A DNA stretch of 64,000 nucleotides, taken from contig CAOPES010000001.1 in NCBI GenBank assembly GCA_948502395.1, positions 1-64,000 of the forward strand, in the 5' to 3' direction. The DNA comes from an uncultured Clostridia bacterium (GTDB taxonomy: Bacteria > Bacillota > Clostridia > TANB77 > CAG-508). Below the pieces are notes generated by a model, which was not told the origin of the DNA, ran no database searches, and worked only from the letters and a program-made list of their open reading frames with translations. Positions 28,324 through 36,638 of the stretch are shown here, piece after piece (the stretch's first letter is position 1; every line of letters begins with the position of its first letter). The translations under genes were made by a program, and so were the position numbers.

Positions 28324-29229
28324 ATGGGATTTTTCGACAAACTAAAACAAGGAATGAACAAAACAAAAAGTTCATTTGACGAAAAAATAAGCAACGTATT
28401 CAAAAGCTTCAAAAAAGTAGACGAAGACTTCTTAGACGAACTAGAAGAAATACTAATAATGTCAGACATAGGAATGGACACATCAATAAAAATAATAAAC
28501 AACCTAAGAACAAGAATAAAAAAAGAAAAAATACAAGACGAAGAAGATGTAAAAAAAGCACTAAGAGAAGAAATGCAAAAAATACTAGACATAACAGACA
28601 TAAGCTTACATCTAAACACAAAACCATCAGTAATACTAGTAGTAGGAGTAAATGGTGTAGGAAAAACAACATCAATAGGAAAAATGGCAAACAGACTAGC
28701 AAAAGACGGAAAAAAAGTAGTAGTTGCAGCAGCAGATACATTTAGAGCAGCAGCAGTAGAACAACTAGAAATTTGGGCAAAAAGAGCAGGTGCAGACATA
28801 GTAAAAAGAGAAGAAGGTGTAGACCCAGCATCAGTAGTTTATGATGCAATAAAAATAACAAGAGAAAAAAATGCAGATATATTAATTGTAGATACAGCAG
28901 GAAGATTGCACAACAAAAAATACCTAATGGATGAATTGAATAAAATACAAAAAGTAATAAACAAAGAAATGGCAGAAGCGGACAAAGAAGTATTGCTTGT
29001 AATAGACGGAGCAACAGGTCAAAATGCTATTTCTCAAGTAAAAGCTTTTAAAGAAGAAACAAATTTAACAGGACTAGTAATTACAAAATTAGACGGAACA
29101 GCAAAAGGCGGAGTTGCAATAGGAATAGTTGAAGAAAATCAAATTCCAATTAAATTTATTGGAGTTGGAGAACAAATTGACGATATGGAAATTTTCAATT
29201 CAGAAGATTTTGTAAAAGCTATCATATAA
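28324..29229 (+). CDS. ftsY: Signal recognition particle receptor FtsY
   Basis: 301 residues. N domain helices (residues 1-95), then the SRP-type GTPase: VGVNGVGKTTSIGKMA (G1, about 104-119), AADTFRAAAVEQLEIW (G2), VDTAGRLH (G3) and TKLDGTAKGG (G4). It docks the SRP-ribosome complex at the membrane. The acidic A domain found in some FtsY proteins is absent, as in many Firmicutes. AAAGGAG precedes the ATG. It follows proS by 22 bases. Confidence 0.95.
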   Translation: MGFFDKLKQGMNKTKSSFDEKISNVFKSFKKVDEDFLDELEEILIMSDIGMDTSIKIINNLRTRIKKEKIQDEEDVKKALREEMQKILDITDISLHLNTKPSVILVVGVNGVGKTTSIGKMANRLAKDGKKVVVAAADTFRAAAVEQLEIWAKRAGADIVKREEGVDPASVVYDAIKITREKNADILIVDTAGRLHNKKYLMDELNKIQKVINKEMAEADKEVLLVIDGATGQNAISQVKAFKEETNLTGLVITKLDGTAKGGVAIGIVEENQIPIKFIGVGEQIDDMEIFNSEDFVKAII

Positions 29230-29262
29230 AAAGGGATGTTCAAACATAAGGGAGGTAAAATT

Positions 29263-32145
29263 GTGGATAATAATACAAAAAAAGTAGAAAAACCTACAAT
29301 TGAAACAAATAAAAGTAAGATAAGAATGATTTTAGTTATACTATTTTTAATAGTATTTGCAGGAATAACTTATATTGGACTAAGGGGAAGTTACTTAGAG
29401 TACCTAGAATTAGGAGAAAATTATACAAGCATATTTAAGACAAATCAGATATATAAATATGGAATAATGGCAGTTAATTTTGTAGCATTATATTTTATAA
29501 TATATTTTACAAATAGGGGAATAAAAAAAGGCCTAAAAGTATTTTTCGAAAAAGAAAAAAAAGAAATGCCTAAATTACTAAATAAATCCCTAGCATTAGT
29601 AATATCATCAATTACAAGTTTAGCTGTATCAAACATATTTGTACAAAAAATAATGTTAGTAGCCAATAGCACAGCATTTGGAATGCAAGACCCAATATAT
29701 GGCTTAGATATAGCATATTACATATTCCAAAAGCCATTAATAGAGTTATCTCTAATATATGCAATAGTACTTTTAGTTGGATTATCTATATATACAGCTT
29801 TATATTATATAATAGTGCTAAATAGATATTTTGATGGTGTTGAAGGCAAAATGCTAAAAGAAAGTCTATTTATAAAAAAGCTAATAAGAAACGTTTTTTT
29901 AATTATACTATGTGTTGCAGCTATGACAGTGTTAAATACACAAAATATACTATATGGAAAAATATTATCTGTAAATGAAGACATCGAAATAATAGGTGCT
30001 GGAATGACAGAAGCTACTGTTAAATTGTGGGGATTTGCTATATTTGCAGTTGTAATAGTAATATTTGCACATAGAGCGATAAAATATTTTAAAAAAGAGA
30101 ATACAAATAGAGTATTAAGAAATCTTGCTGTTATACCAGGATATCTAGTAGTGCTATTTATAGTAATGTCAATGTTTGACTTGTTTTATGTTCAAAAAAA
30201 TGAGTTAGATAAAGAGAAAAAATACATACAAGAAAATATAGTAAATACAAAAAATGCATATAATATCAACATAGAAGAAGAAAATTTAGAAAATTCAGGA
30301 ACTATAACAAATTGGGAAGTAGAAGAAAGTAGTAATGTAATAAATAATATTCCAATTATGAGCAAAGAAACAGTATTAACAGCATTAGAAGATAGTCAAA
30401 CTGGAACAGGATATTTCAAATATCCAAATGCAAATTTGGCAAAATATAATGTAAATGGAACAGAGCAATTAGTGTATGTAGCTCCAAGAGAAATTAAGAG
30501 CTCAGGAAGAACATACAATAACAAGACATATGAATATACACACGGAATGGGAACAATAATTGCTTCAGCAACAAGAGCAAATGAAGCAGGAAATGTTCAA
30601 TACATACAAAAAGATGTATCAGGAAAAGATGAAGTAATAAAAGTTTCTGAACCACGTATATACTTTGGATTAGAGACAAAAGAAATTATAGCAACAAATG
30701 CTAAAAACAAACAAGAATATGATTATACAGATGAAAATGGAACAGATTATGCATCAACATATAATGGAAAAGCTGGAATGCAACTAGGATTTTTGGACAA
30801 GTTAATACTAGGAATTACAAAAGGAGATATCAACTTAGCATTTTCAGGAGAAATAACAAGTGACAGCAAAATTCTAATGAATAGAGAAATTAGAACAAGG
30901 GCTAAAAAAGCATTGCCATATCTAATCTATGACGAAAAACCATATACAGTTGTAACAGATGAAGGTAAAATTGTATGGGTATTAGACGCATATACAGTAT
31001 CTTCTAGTTATCCATATTCACAATATACAGCTATTGAACATGACGGGGTAAAAGAAAAAATAAATTACATTAGAAACTCTGTAAAAGTATTAATTGATAG
31101 CTATGACGGAACAATGACATTTTATATAACAGACAGAAATGACCCAATAGCAGTTGCATATCAAAAAATCTATCCAGAATTATTTATGCCATTGGGAACT
31201 GAATTACCAAAAGATATCGCTGAACATACAGTATATCCAGAGTTCCTATATAATGTACAAGCACAAGTGCTAAAAGTATATCATAATGTAAAACCAGACG
31301 TATTATACAGAGCAGACGATTTATGGGATATATCAAAACATAACTCATCGAAAACTACTAAGGCAACAGGAACATATATGAAACCATATTACACAATGTT
31401 AAACACAGTTGACGGAGAAAAATTTGGATTAGTACAAACATACACTCCAAATGAAAAACAAAATATAATATCATATTTAGTAGGAAGCACTGAAAATGGA
31501 AACAATCAATTGAAGTTATATAAATTCTCAGCAGATAGTAACATAGTTGGGCCAATGCAATTAGACAAACAAATAGAAGAAGATGAAGTTATATCATCAG
31601 AATTGGAAGCATTAAACGTTACAGGAACAAAGCTAACTAAACAAATGCTTATAGTTCCAATAAAAAATACTTTACTATATGTAGAGCCAATATATCAAAC
31701 AATGCTAAATGAATCAGAAGTACCAATTCTTAAAAAAGTCGTAGTAGCATCAGGAAACAAAGTTGCTATTGGCGATAACTTAACAAAAGCGCTAGAAAAT
31801 CTTCTTTCTAAATATGCTGTTGATATCCAAGTTGAAAATACAGATGATATTGAAGGTTTAATAGAAGCAATTATTAAGGCAAATGGAAATTTAACAGAAT
31901 CTAATAAAAATGGCGACTGGGAAATGGTAGGTAAAGACATAAAGAAACTTCAAGAGCTAATTGATTCTTTAGAAAAATTGAAGGAAGAAGAAGATAAGAA
32001 AAAAACTGATTTAGATAAAACGAATACAACAGGTCAAGTACAGGAAGATGAAAAAGACAACGACAATAATATTGTAGAAGTTAATAATACTTTAAATAAT
32101 TCTAACACTACAAATAGCGTAAATAGTAGAAAAAATAATAGGTAA
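29263..32145 (+). CDS. UPF0182 family membrane protein
   Basis: 960 residues, start set at GTG 29263 because GGGAGG lies 7 bases upstream; the in-frame ATG at 29236 has no properly spaced RBS. The N-terminal 300 residues hold about seven transmembrane helices (e.g. MILVILFLIVFAGITYIGL, LVVLFIVMSMFDLFYV); the rest is a large extracytoplasmic domain with YTHGMGTI, EPRIYFG and WVLDAYTVSSSYPYS, all family signatures. The C-terminal 60 residues are Asn/Asp/Thr-rich and disordered. The function is unknown; it probably sits in the cytoplasmic membrane. Confidence 0.88.
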   Translation: MDNNTKKVEKPTIETNKSKIRMILVILFLIVFAGITYIGLRGSYLEYLELGENYTSIFKTNQIYKYGIMAVNFVALYFIIYFTNRGIKKGLKVFFEKEKKEMPKLLNKSLALVISSITSLAVSNIFVQKIMLVANSTAFGMQDPIYGLDIAYYIFQKPLIELSLIYAIVLLVGLSIYTALYYIIVLNRYFDGVEGKMLKESLFIKKLIRNVFLIILCVAAMTVLNTQNILYGKILSVNEDIEIIGAGMTEATVKLWGFAIFAVVIVIFAHRAIKYFKKENTNRVLRNLAVIPGYLVVLFIVMSMFDLFYVQKNELDKEKKYIQENIVNTKNAYNINIEEENLENSGTITNWEVEESSNVINNIPIMSKETVLTALEDSQTGTGYFKYPNANLAKYNVNGTEQLVYVAPREIKSSGRTYNNKTYEYTHGMGTIIASATRANEAGNVQYIQKDVSGKDEVIKVSEPRIYFGLETKEIIATNAKNKQEYDYTDENGTDYASTYNGKAGMQLGFLDKLILGITKGDINLAFSGEITSDSKILMNREIRTRAKKALPYLIYDEKPYTVVTDEGKIVWVLDAYTVSSSYPYSQYTAIEHDGVKEKINYIRNSVKVLIDSYDGTMTFYITDRNDPIAVAYQKIYPELFMPLGTELPKDIAEHTVYPEFLYNVQAQVLKVYHNVKPDVLYRADDLWDISKHNSSKTTKATGTYMKPYYTMLNTVDGEKFGLVQTYTPNEKQNIISYLVGSTENGNNQLKLYKFSADSNIVGPMQLDKQIEEDEVISSELEALNVTGTKLTKQMLIVPIKNTLLYVEPIYQTMLNESEVPILKKVVVASGNKVAIGDNLTKALENLLSKYAVDIQVENTDDIEGLIEAIIKANGNLTESNKNGDWEMVGKDIKKLQELIDSLEKLKEEEDKKKTDLDKTNTTGQVQEDEKDNDNNIVEVNNTLNNSNTTNSVNSRKNNR

Positions 32146-32175
32146 ATAAAATTTTATAATGTATAAAATTTAAAT

Positions 32176-32217
32176 AAAAAATCCACCCTAAATATAATAA
32201 ATAAAGGTGGATTTTTT
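32176..32217 (+). terminator. Terminator abutting the next start codon
   Basis: AAAAATCCACC pairs with GGTGGATTTTTT. The right arm contains AAAGGTGG, which is also the RBS of the gene starting at 32218, so the hairpin could both end upstream transcripts and mask that RBS. Confidence 0.7.
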
Positions 32218-32539
32218 ATGTTTATAAAGAAGAACAAAGTAGGAAAAAAGAAAGATTTGAAAGAGAAAATGAGCATTTTGACATTTGCTATTGATAGTTT
32301 AAGTAGGATTTTGGAAGAAGGCAACTTTGTTGAACTTACGTATATACTAGGAAATAAAAAGGAAATTATAAAAAGAAATTTGCTTGCAGGTATTTTTAGG
32401 GGAATTGGGATACGGTATTGGTGTTACTGTTATTACTGCTATACTTGTTATTTTGCTTCAAAAAATTGTGACTTTGAATATTCCTATTATTGGTGAGTTT
32501 ATTGCTGATATTGTTGAAATTGTGGAGAAAAGCAGATAA
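32218..32539 (+). CDS. DUF5665 domain protein (CGG frameshift at 32413)
   Basis: 106 residues if the C at 32413 is skipped. The standard frame gives FRGIGIRYWCYC and stops; the corrected reading gives RGIGIGIGVTVITAILVILL then IVTLNIPIIGEFIADIVEIV, matching the DUF5665 pattern of a cytosolic helix, a Gly-rich RGIG(x)GIG segment and one membrane helix. This small family occurs in Clostridia and Bacilli without assigned function. It is the cleanest single-site test of the CGG observation because the family motif spans the junction. Confidence 0.78.
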
Positions 32540-32545
32540 ATCGAT

Positions 32546-32578
32546 GGGTGTTTTTGGGGACAGTCCTAAAAAACACCC
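32546..32578. repeat. Short hairpin repeat (GGTGTTTTT-arm type)
   Basis: GGGTGTTTTT, core GGGGACAGTCCT, AAAAACACCC, six bases after the DUF5665 stop. Confidence 0.85.
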
Positions 32579-32617
32579 ATCTCTAGTACATTATGTTGAT
32601 AAAGTGGTGATAAATAA

Positions 32618-32646
32618 TTGAAAATTTGATAAATAAGTAATATAAT
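32618..32646 (+). promoter_or_regulatory. Promoter of histidine phosphatase gene
   Basis: TTGAAA at 32618-32623, 17-base spacer, TATAAT at 32641-32646. Confidence 0.7.
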
Positions 32647-32681
32647 AATAAATATTAAAAGAATGAATGAGGAAAAATAAA

Positions 32682-33215
32682 ATGGTATATGTAGTTAGAC
32701 ATGGGCAAACTGATTGGAATCTTGAAGGAAGATTTCAAGGTAGGATAGATATTGAATTAAATGAAAAAGGAAGAAAACAGGCAGAAAAAACAAAAGAAAA
32801 GCTAGAAGGAATTAAATTTGATAAGGTATTTTCAAGCCCATTAAAAAGAGCTTTTGAAACAGCGCAAATAATTACAGATGAACCAATTGAAATTGACGAT
32901 AGAATAATTGAAAGATGTAATGGGCAACTAGAAGGAAAGTTAAAAACCGAATGCGAAAATATGGTAGATTTTACAGATGTGAACGAACAAAAATTAGGAA
33001 TAGAATCTTTAACACATTTTAGAGATCGAATAACAGATTTTTTTGATGAACTAAAAGAAAAGTATGCAGGGAAAAATATATTAGTTGTAACTCATGCAGG
33101 AGTAAGTATATATATAAAATGTTATTTCGAAGGAGAACCAAAAGACGGAAATTATAATAATTATAAGTTAAAAAATTGTGAGGTACTTGAATATGATAAC
33201 ACCAGAAAAAAATAA
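32682..33215 (+). CDS. Histidine phosphatase (phosphoglycerate mutase-like)
   Basis: 177 residues from the ATG at 32682, with GAGG at 8-base spacing; an in-frame ATG at 32667 overlaps that RBS. The catalytic motif VVRHGQTDWNLEGRFQG is at residues 3-19, a second Arg is in FSSPLKRAFETA, and the second His is in VVTHAGVS near 135. Substrates of such enzymes range from phosphoglycerate to alpha-ribazole phosphate; none is indicated here. The C-terminal VLEYDNTRKK is typical of the family. Confidence 0.88.
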   Translation: MVYVVRHGQTDWNLEGRFQGRIDIELNEKGRKQAEKTKEKLEGIKFDKVFSSPLKRAFETAQIITDEPIEIDDRIIERCNGQLEGKLKTECENMVDFTDVNEQKLGIESLTHFRDRITDFFDELKEKYAGKNILVVTHAGVSIYIKCYFEGEPKDGNYNNYKLKNCEVLEYDNTRKK

Positions 33216-33248
33216 AGTTAATGTATTTGAGGACGAAACAAAAAAAGA

Positions 33249-33281
33249 GGGTGTTTTTAAGGTCTGTCCCCAAAAACACCT
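33249..33281. repeat. Short hairpin repeat (GGTGTTTTT-arm type)
   Basis: GGGTGTTTTT, core AAGGTCTGTCCCC, AAAAACACC. It lies between the convergent phosphatase and tyrS genes and probably also works as their terminator. Confidence 0.85.
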
Positions 33282-33286
33282 TCTTT

Positions 33287-34501
33287 CTATTTTTCTAATT
33301 TATGAAATACTTTTTTACCTTTTTTCAAGATTGCAAAGCCTTGCTCTAAATCTTTTTCAGATAATCTATAATTAATATCAGAGATTTTTTCATCATTCAA
33401 AGATACAGCTCCTTGATTAATTAATGTTCTAGCTTGGCTCTTTGAAGGAGCAATTCCTGTCAATACAATTGCATCTACAACAGAGATGTTTACATCTTCT
33501 AATTTTGTAGTTGGCATATTTTCTAAGCTACCTTGACCATTGAATAGGGCATTAGCGGCTTCTTCTGCTTTTTTTGCTTCTTCTTCGCCATGGATTAATT
33601 TTGTAATTTCATATGCTGCAATTTTTTTAGCTTCATTTATTTTTTCGTCTTTTAAGCTTGTTAATTCATCTATTTTCTCTGTTGGTAAAAATGTAAGCAT
33701 TTTTAAAACTGTACCAACACTTGCATCTTCAACATTTCTCCAATATTGATAGAATTCATATGGTGATGTTTTTTCAGGATTTAACCATAATGCTCCTTTT
33801 TCAGTTTTACCCATTTTTTTGCCTTCTTTTGTTGTAAGAAGTTTAAATGTTAAACCGAAAGAATCATCTTTTCCAATTTTTCTGATTAAATCAACTCCAC
33901 CAATAATGTTAGACCATTGGTCATTTCCACCGATTTCTAATTTGCATCCATACTCATTATATAAGTGCCAAAAATCATATGATTGCATTAGCATATAGCT
34001 CATTTCAAAAAATGTTAATCCTGTTTCTAATCTTTGTTTATAACATTCTGCTGCAAGCATTTTATTTACTGAAAATAAACTTCCAATTTCTCTCATAAAT
34101 TCTACGAATTTTATATTTGAAAACCAATCAGCATTATTTACCATAATTGCAGCATTTTCGCCTTCAAAGCTAACTAATTTTGATATTTGTTGTTTTAAAC
34201 ATTCAACATTATGTGCAAGTTCTTCTTGAGAAAGCATTTTTCTCATATCTGTTTTTCCAGAAGGGTCACCAACTGCGGCAGTTGCACCACCTACTAAGAT
34301 AATTGGTCTATGTCCAGCTTTTTGTAAATGGCTAGCAACCATTAATGAAACAAAGTGGCCAATATGTAAGCTGTCTGCTGTTGGGTCTATTCCAATATAA
34401 AATGATATGTTTTCTTTTCCTAAAAGTTCTCTTATTTCTTTTGGGTGTGTTAATTGTTCAATATAGTTTCTTTCTTCTAATATGTCCATTACGTTTTGCA
34501 T
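33287..34501 (-). CDS. tyrS: Tyrosine-tRNA ligase
   Basis: 404 residues from the ATG at 34501 (AAAGGA 10 bases upstream). Class I synthetase: the HIGH motif in DSLHIGHFVSLM near 46, GGNDQWSNIIGG near 187, and KMGKTEKGALW as the KMSKS loop. The C-terminal S4 RNA-binding domain is present (IAPSKSQARTLINQGAVSLN). It charges tRNA-Tyr. The gene is preceded 61 bases upstream by a zinc-ribbon gene on the same strand, leaving no room for a T-box leader. Confidence 0.94.
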   Translation of the reverse strand: MQNVMDILEERNYIEQLTHPKEIRELLGKENISFYIGIDPTADSLHIGHFVSLMVASHLQKAGHRPIILVGGATAAVGDPSGKTDMRKMLSQEELAHNVECLKQQISKLVSFEGENAAIMVNNADWFSNIKFVEFMREIGSLFSVNKMLAAECYKQRLETGLTFFEMSYMLMQSYDFWHLYNEYGCKLEIGGNDQWSNIIGGVDLIRKIGKDDSFGLTFKLLTTKEGKKMGKTEKGALWLNPEKTSPYEFYQYWRNVEDASVGTVLKMLTFLPTEKIDELTSLKDEKINEAKKIAAYEITKLIHGEEEAKKAEEAANALFNGQGSLENMPTTKLEDVNISVVDAIVLTGIAPSKSQARTLINQGAVSLNDEKISDINYRLSEKDLEQGFAILKKGKKVFHKLEK

Positions 34502-34562
34502 AATTTTCAGTCCTTTCTTGTGGCACAAGCTTAATTGAGTATTAGTTTTAATTCTTGTGCTA

Positions 34563-34847
34563 TTAGTTAAATGTTATTCCTGTAAAGCCAAAGTTGCTTT
34601 CTGCATCTATGTTGTTGACTTCTTTTCCATAGTTTTTTAATTCGTCGTATCCTAAGAAACGATTTAGGTTTTTTACTGATATTCCTGTTTCTCCTGATAT
34701 TGTTTCTAGTGAATTTGTTAGTCCATTTTCTTTTATGTATGTTTTAAATGTTGATAGTTCAAAGTTGTCTTTACTGCTACATTTTGGGCATACATTTCCT
34801 TCTGCTACATAAAAGTTTCCACATCTTGTACATCTATTGAATTCCAT
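34563..34847 (-). CDS. Small zinc-ribbon protein
   Basis: 94 residues. N-terminal zinc ribbon with CTRC (6-9) and CPKC (20-23), followed by a helical segment, ISGETGISVKNLNRFLGYDE, that looks like a short helix-turn-helix. It may be a DNA- or RNA-binding regulator; the family is not recognised beyond this. GGAGG precedes the ATG. It is upstream of tyrS on the same strand and probably co-transcribed. Confidence 0.7.
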   Translation of the reverse strand: MEFNRCTRCGNFYVAEGNVCPKCSSKDNFELSTFKTYIKENGLTNSLETISGETGISVKNLNRFLGYDELKNYGKEVNNIDAESNFGFTGITFN

Positions 34848-35043
34848 TTTTTGTTCCCTCCATTTTTTCTTTTGATATGTTTTTTCTGAAATTTTCTACA
34901 TTGTATCATAGTTTTTTGTAAATTTAAAGGTTTTTGTGAAATTTTGAGATGAAAAATTGAGGATTTTTTGTAAAAATAAAAAATAGACAAAAAGTGACTG
35001 AAAAGATTAAAATGGCATAATTGAAAAATTTTTCCTGTAAGTA

Positions 35044-35072
35044 TTGACAAATTGCCATTTTTGTAATAAAAT
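35044..35072 (+). promoter_or_regulatory. Promoter of rplM-rpsI
   Basis: TTGACA at 35044-35049, 17-base spacer, TAAAAT at 35067-35072. The leader of about 105 bases contains CTCCCCGGTAG, which could form part of an L13-type autoregulatory leader; I could not fold it with confidence. Confidence 0.75.
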
Positions 35073-35185
35073 AATTTGGTACTATGAGATAATATGATTT
35101 AAATTTATAACTTCTCCCCGGTAGTTTTAAATTTAGACTTCATATATAAATAAAAAATAAAATATATAGGAGGGTAACTATTACC

Positions 35186-35626
35186 ATGAATAATACTACA
35201 TACAGTGCAAAAAAAGGTGAAGTTGAAAGTAAATGGTATATAATAGATGCAGCTAACAAACCATTAGGTAGAGTTGCAACAGAAGCAGCTTCATTATTAA
35301 GAGGAAAACACAAACCAACATTTACACCAAATATCGATATGGGAGACCATGTTATAATACTAAATTGCAAAGATGCAATATTAACAGGAAACAAAATAAA
35401 CCAAAAAGTTTACAGACATCATTCAGGTTATATTGGAGGAATGAAAGAAGTTTCTGCCAAAGTAATGCTTGAAAAAAATCCGGAAAAAGCTATGACATTA
35501 GCAGTAAAAGGAATGCTACCACACAACTCTTTAGGAAGACAAATGCTTAAAAAACTAAGAGTATATGCAGGAGCTGAACACGAAAATCAAGCACAAAAAC
35601 CAGAAGTATGGGAGGTAAGAAAATAA
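35186..35626 (+). CDS. rplM: 50S ribosomal protein L13
   Basis: 146 residues, standard length. WYIIDAANKPLGRVATEAA at the N-terminus, YRHHSGYIGGMKE near 72 and MLPHNSLGRQMLKKLRVYAG near 112 are L13 signatures. Binds 23S rRNA early in 50S assembly. AGGAGG precedes the ATG. Its stop overlaps the rpsI start by one base. Confidence 0.97.
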   Translation: MNNTTYSAKKGEVESKWYIIDAANKPLGRVATEAASLLRGKHKPTFTPNIDMGDHVIILNCKDAILTGNKINQKVYRHHSGYIGGMKEVSAKVMLEKNPEKAMTLAVKGMLPHNSLGRQMLKKLRVYAGAEHENQAQKPEVWEVRK

Positions 35627-36027
35627 TGGCAAAAAAAGAAAATATCGTTTACTATGGTACAGGAAGAAGAAAAAACGCAATTGCAAGAGTTAGATTAGTA
35701 GAAGGAACAGGAAAAATAACAATAAACAAAAAAGACATCGAAGAATTTTTCGGATTAGAAACATTAAAAGTAATCGTTAGACAACCACTTACAGTTACAA
35801 ATACATTAGCAAAATATGATGTAATCGCTACTGTAAAAGGTGGAGGATTTACAGGTCAAGCAGGAGCTTTAAGACACGGAATAGCTAGAGCTTTAAATGA
35901 AGCAAACAGCGAATACAGACCAGCTCTTAAATCAAACGGATTCTTAACAAGAGATTCTCGTATGAAAGAAAGAAAAAAATACGGTCTTAAAAAGGCAAGA
36001 AAAGCGCCTCAATTCTCAAAAAGATAG
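35626..36027 (+). CDS. rpsI: 30S ribosomal protein S9
   Basis: 133 residues from the ATG at 35626 that overlaps the rplM stop (TAATG). The RBS GGAGGT lies at 35611-35616, inside rplM. YYGTGRRKNAIARVRLVEG at the N-terminus and the basic C-terminus KKYGLKKARKAPQFSKR, which reaches the P-site tRNA, are diagnostic. rplM-rpsI is the conserved bacterial order. Confidence 0.97.
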   Translation: MAKKENIVYYGTGRRKNAIARVRLVEGTGKITINKKDIEEFFGLETLKVIVRQPLTVTNTLAKYDVIATVKGGGFTGQAGALRHGIARALNEANSEYRPALKSNGFLTRDSRMKERKKYGLKKARKAPQFSKR

Positions 36028-36055
36028 AAATTATATCAAAGCAGATATACTTACG

Positions 36056-36094
36056 GAAAGGCTACAAACAGCAATGTTTGTGGTCTTTCTTTTG
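36056..36094 (+). terminator. Terminator after rpsI
   Basis: GAAAGGCTACAAACA and TGTTTGTGGTCTTTC pair with a TTTT tail. Confidence 0.8.
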
Positions 36095-36540
36095 CATTCT
36101 ATGTTACTGGTTAATGGTTTGGGTGTTTTTTTAGGGGAATAATGGGGCAAAATTTAGCTTTTATGATTTGATTGGAATGAGATATAGAATATGTAAGTTT
36201 ATAAAAAAAGTAATGTTCGCGGGCAAGTAATTATTTTATTTTTTTCATAAATTCTTCGGTTTCTTACATAAGCAAAGAAATTCTAAAATTATTTTATGGC
36301 TCCCTTCCACAGCAAGTGTGAACTCTTTCCATAAAATAATTAAAGAATTTCTAACCTTATTTCAGGGCACATTCATAATTTATTCAAAAAATAAAATAAT
36401 TACTTGAGCCTGAGTGAAAGCTCCTTTTTTTATAAACATACAAATTCTTATCAAATGGAATGAACAAAATAAAAACTAAAATTTGCCCCATTATTCCCCT
36501 AAAAAAACACCCAAACCATTAAGCAGTAACCATTCTATGT
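36095..36540. repeat. Large palindromic element, copy 2 (inverted relative to copy 1)
   Basis: About 445 bases without a convincing gene. The outer arms at about 36095-36165 and 36470-36540 are near-perfect inverted repeats (GGTTTGGGTGTTTTTTTAGG and its complement). A perfect 12-bp inner stem pairs 36288-36299 with 36329-36340 around a 29-base loop. Read on the minus strand this loop differs from the copy-1 loop at one of 29 bases, while the stem differs at three paired positions. Confidence 0.85.
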
Positions 36541-36558
36541 AGGAAAAAGTTGCAAAAC

Positions 36559-36587
36559 TTGACAAAAAATGAAAAATAATATATACT
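36559..36587 (+). promoter_or_regulatory. Promoter of NlpC/P60 gene
   Basis: TTGACA at 36559-36564, 17-base spacer, TATACT at 36582-36587, 51 bases before the start codon. Confidence 0.75.
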
Positions 36588-36638
36588 AGGAACGTTAAAC
36601 CAAAGGATGTAATATAATATAGTAAGGAGTAATACAAA

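Noticed and set aside
34502..34562. T-box riboswitch before tyrS
   Set aside because: Only 61 bases separate tyrS from the upstream gene, too short for a T-box, and no T-box sequence is visible.
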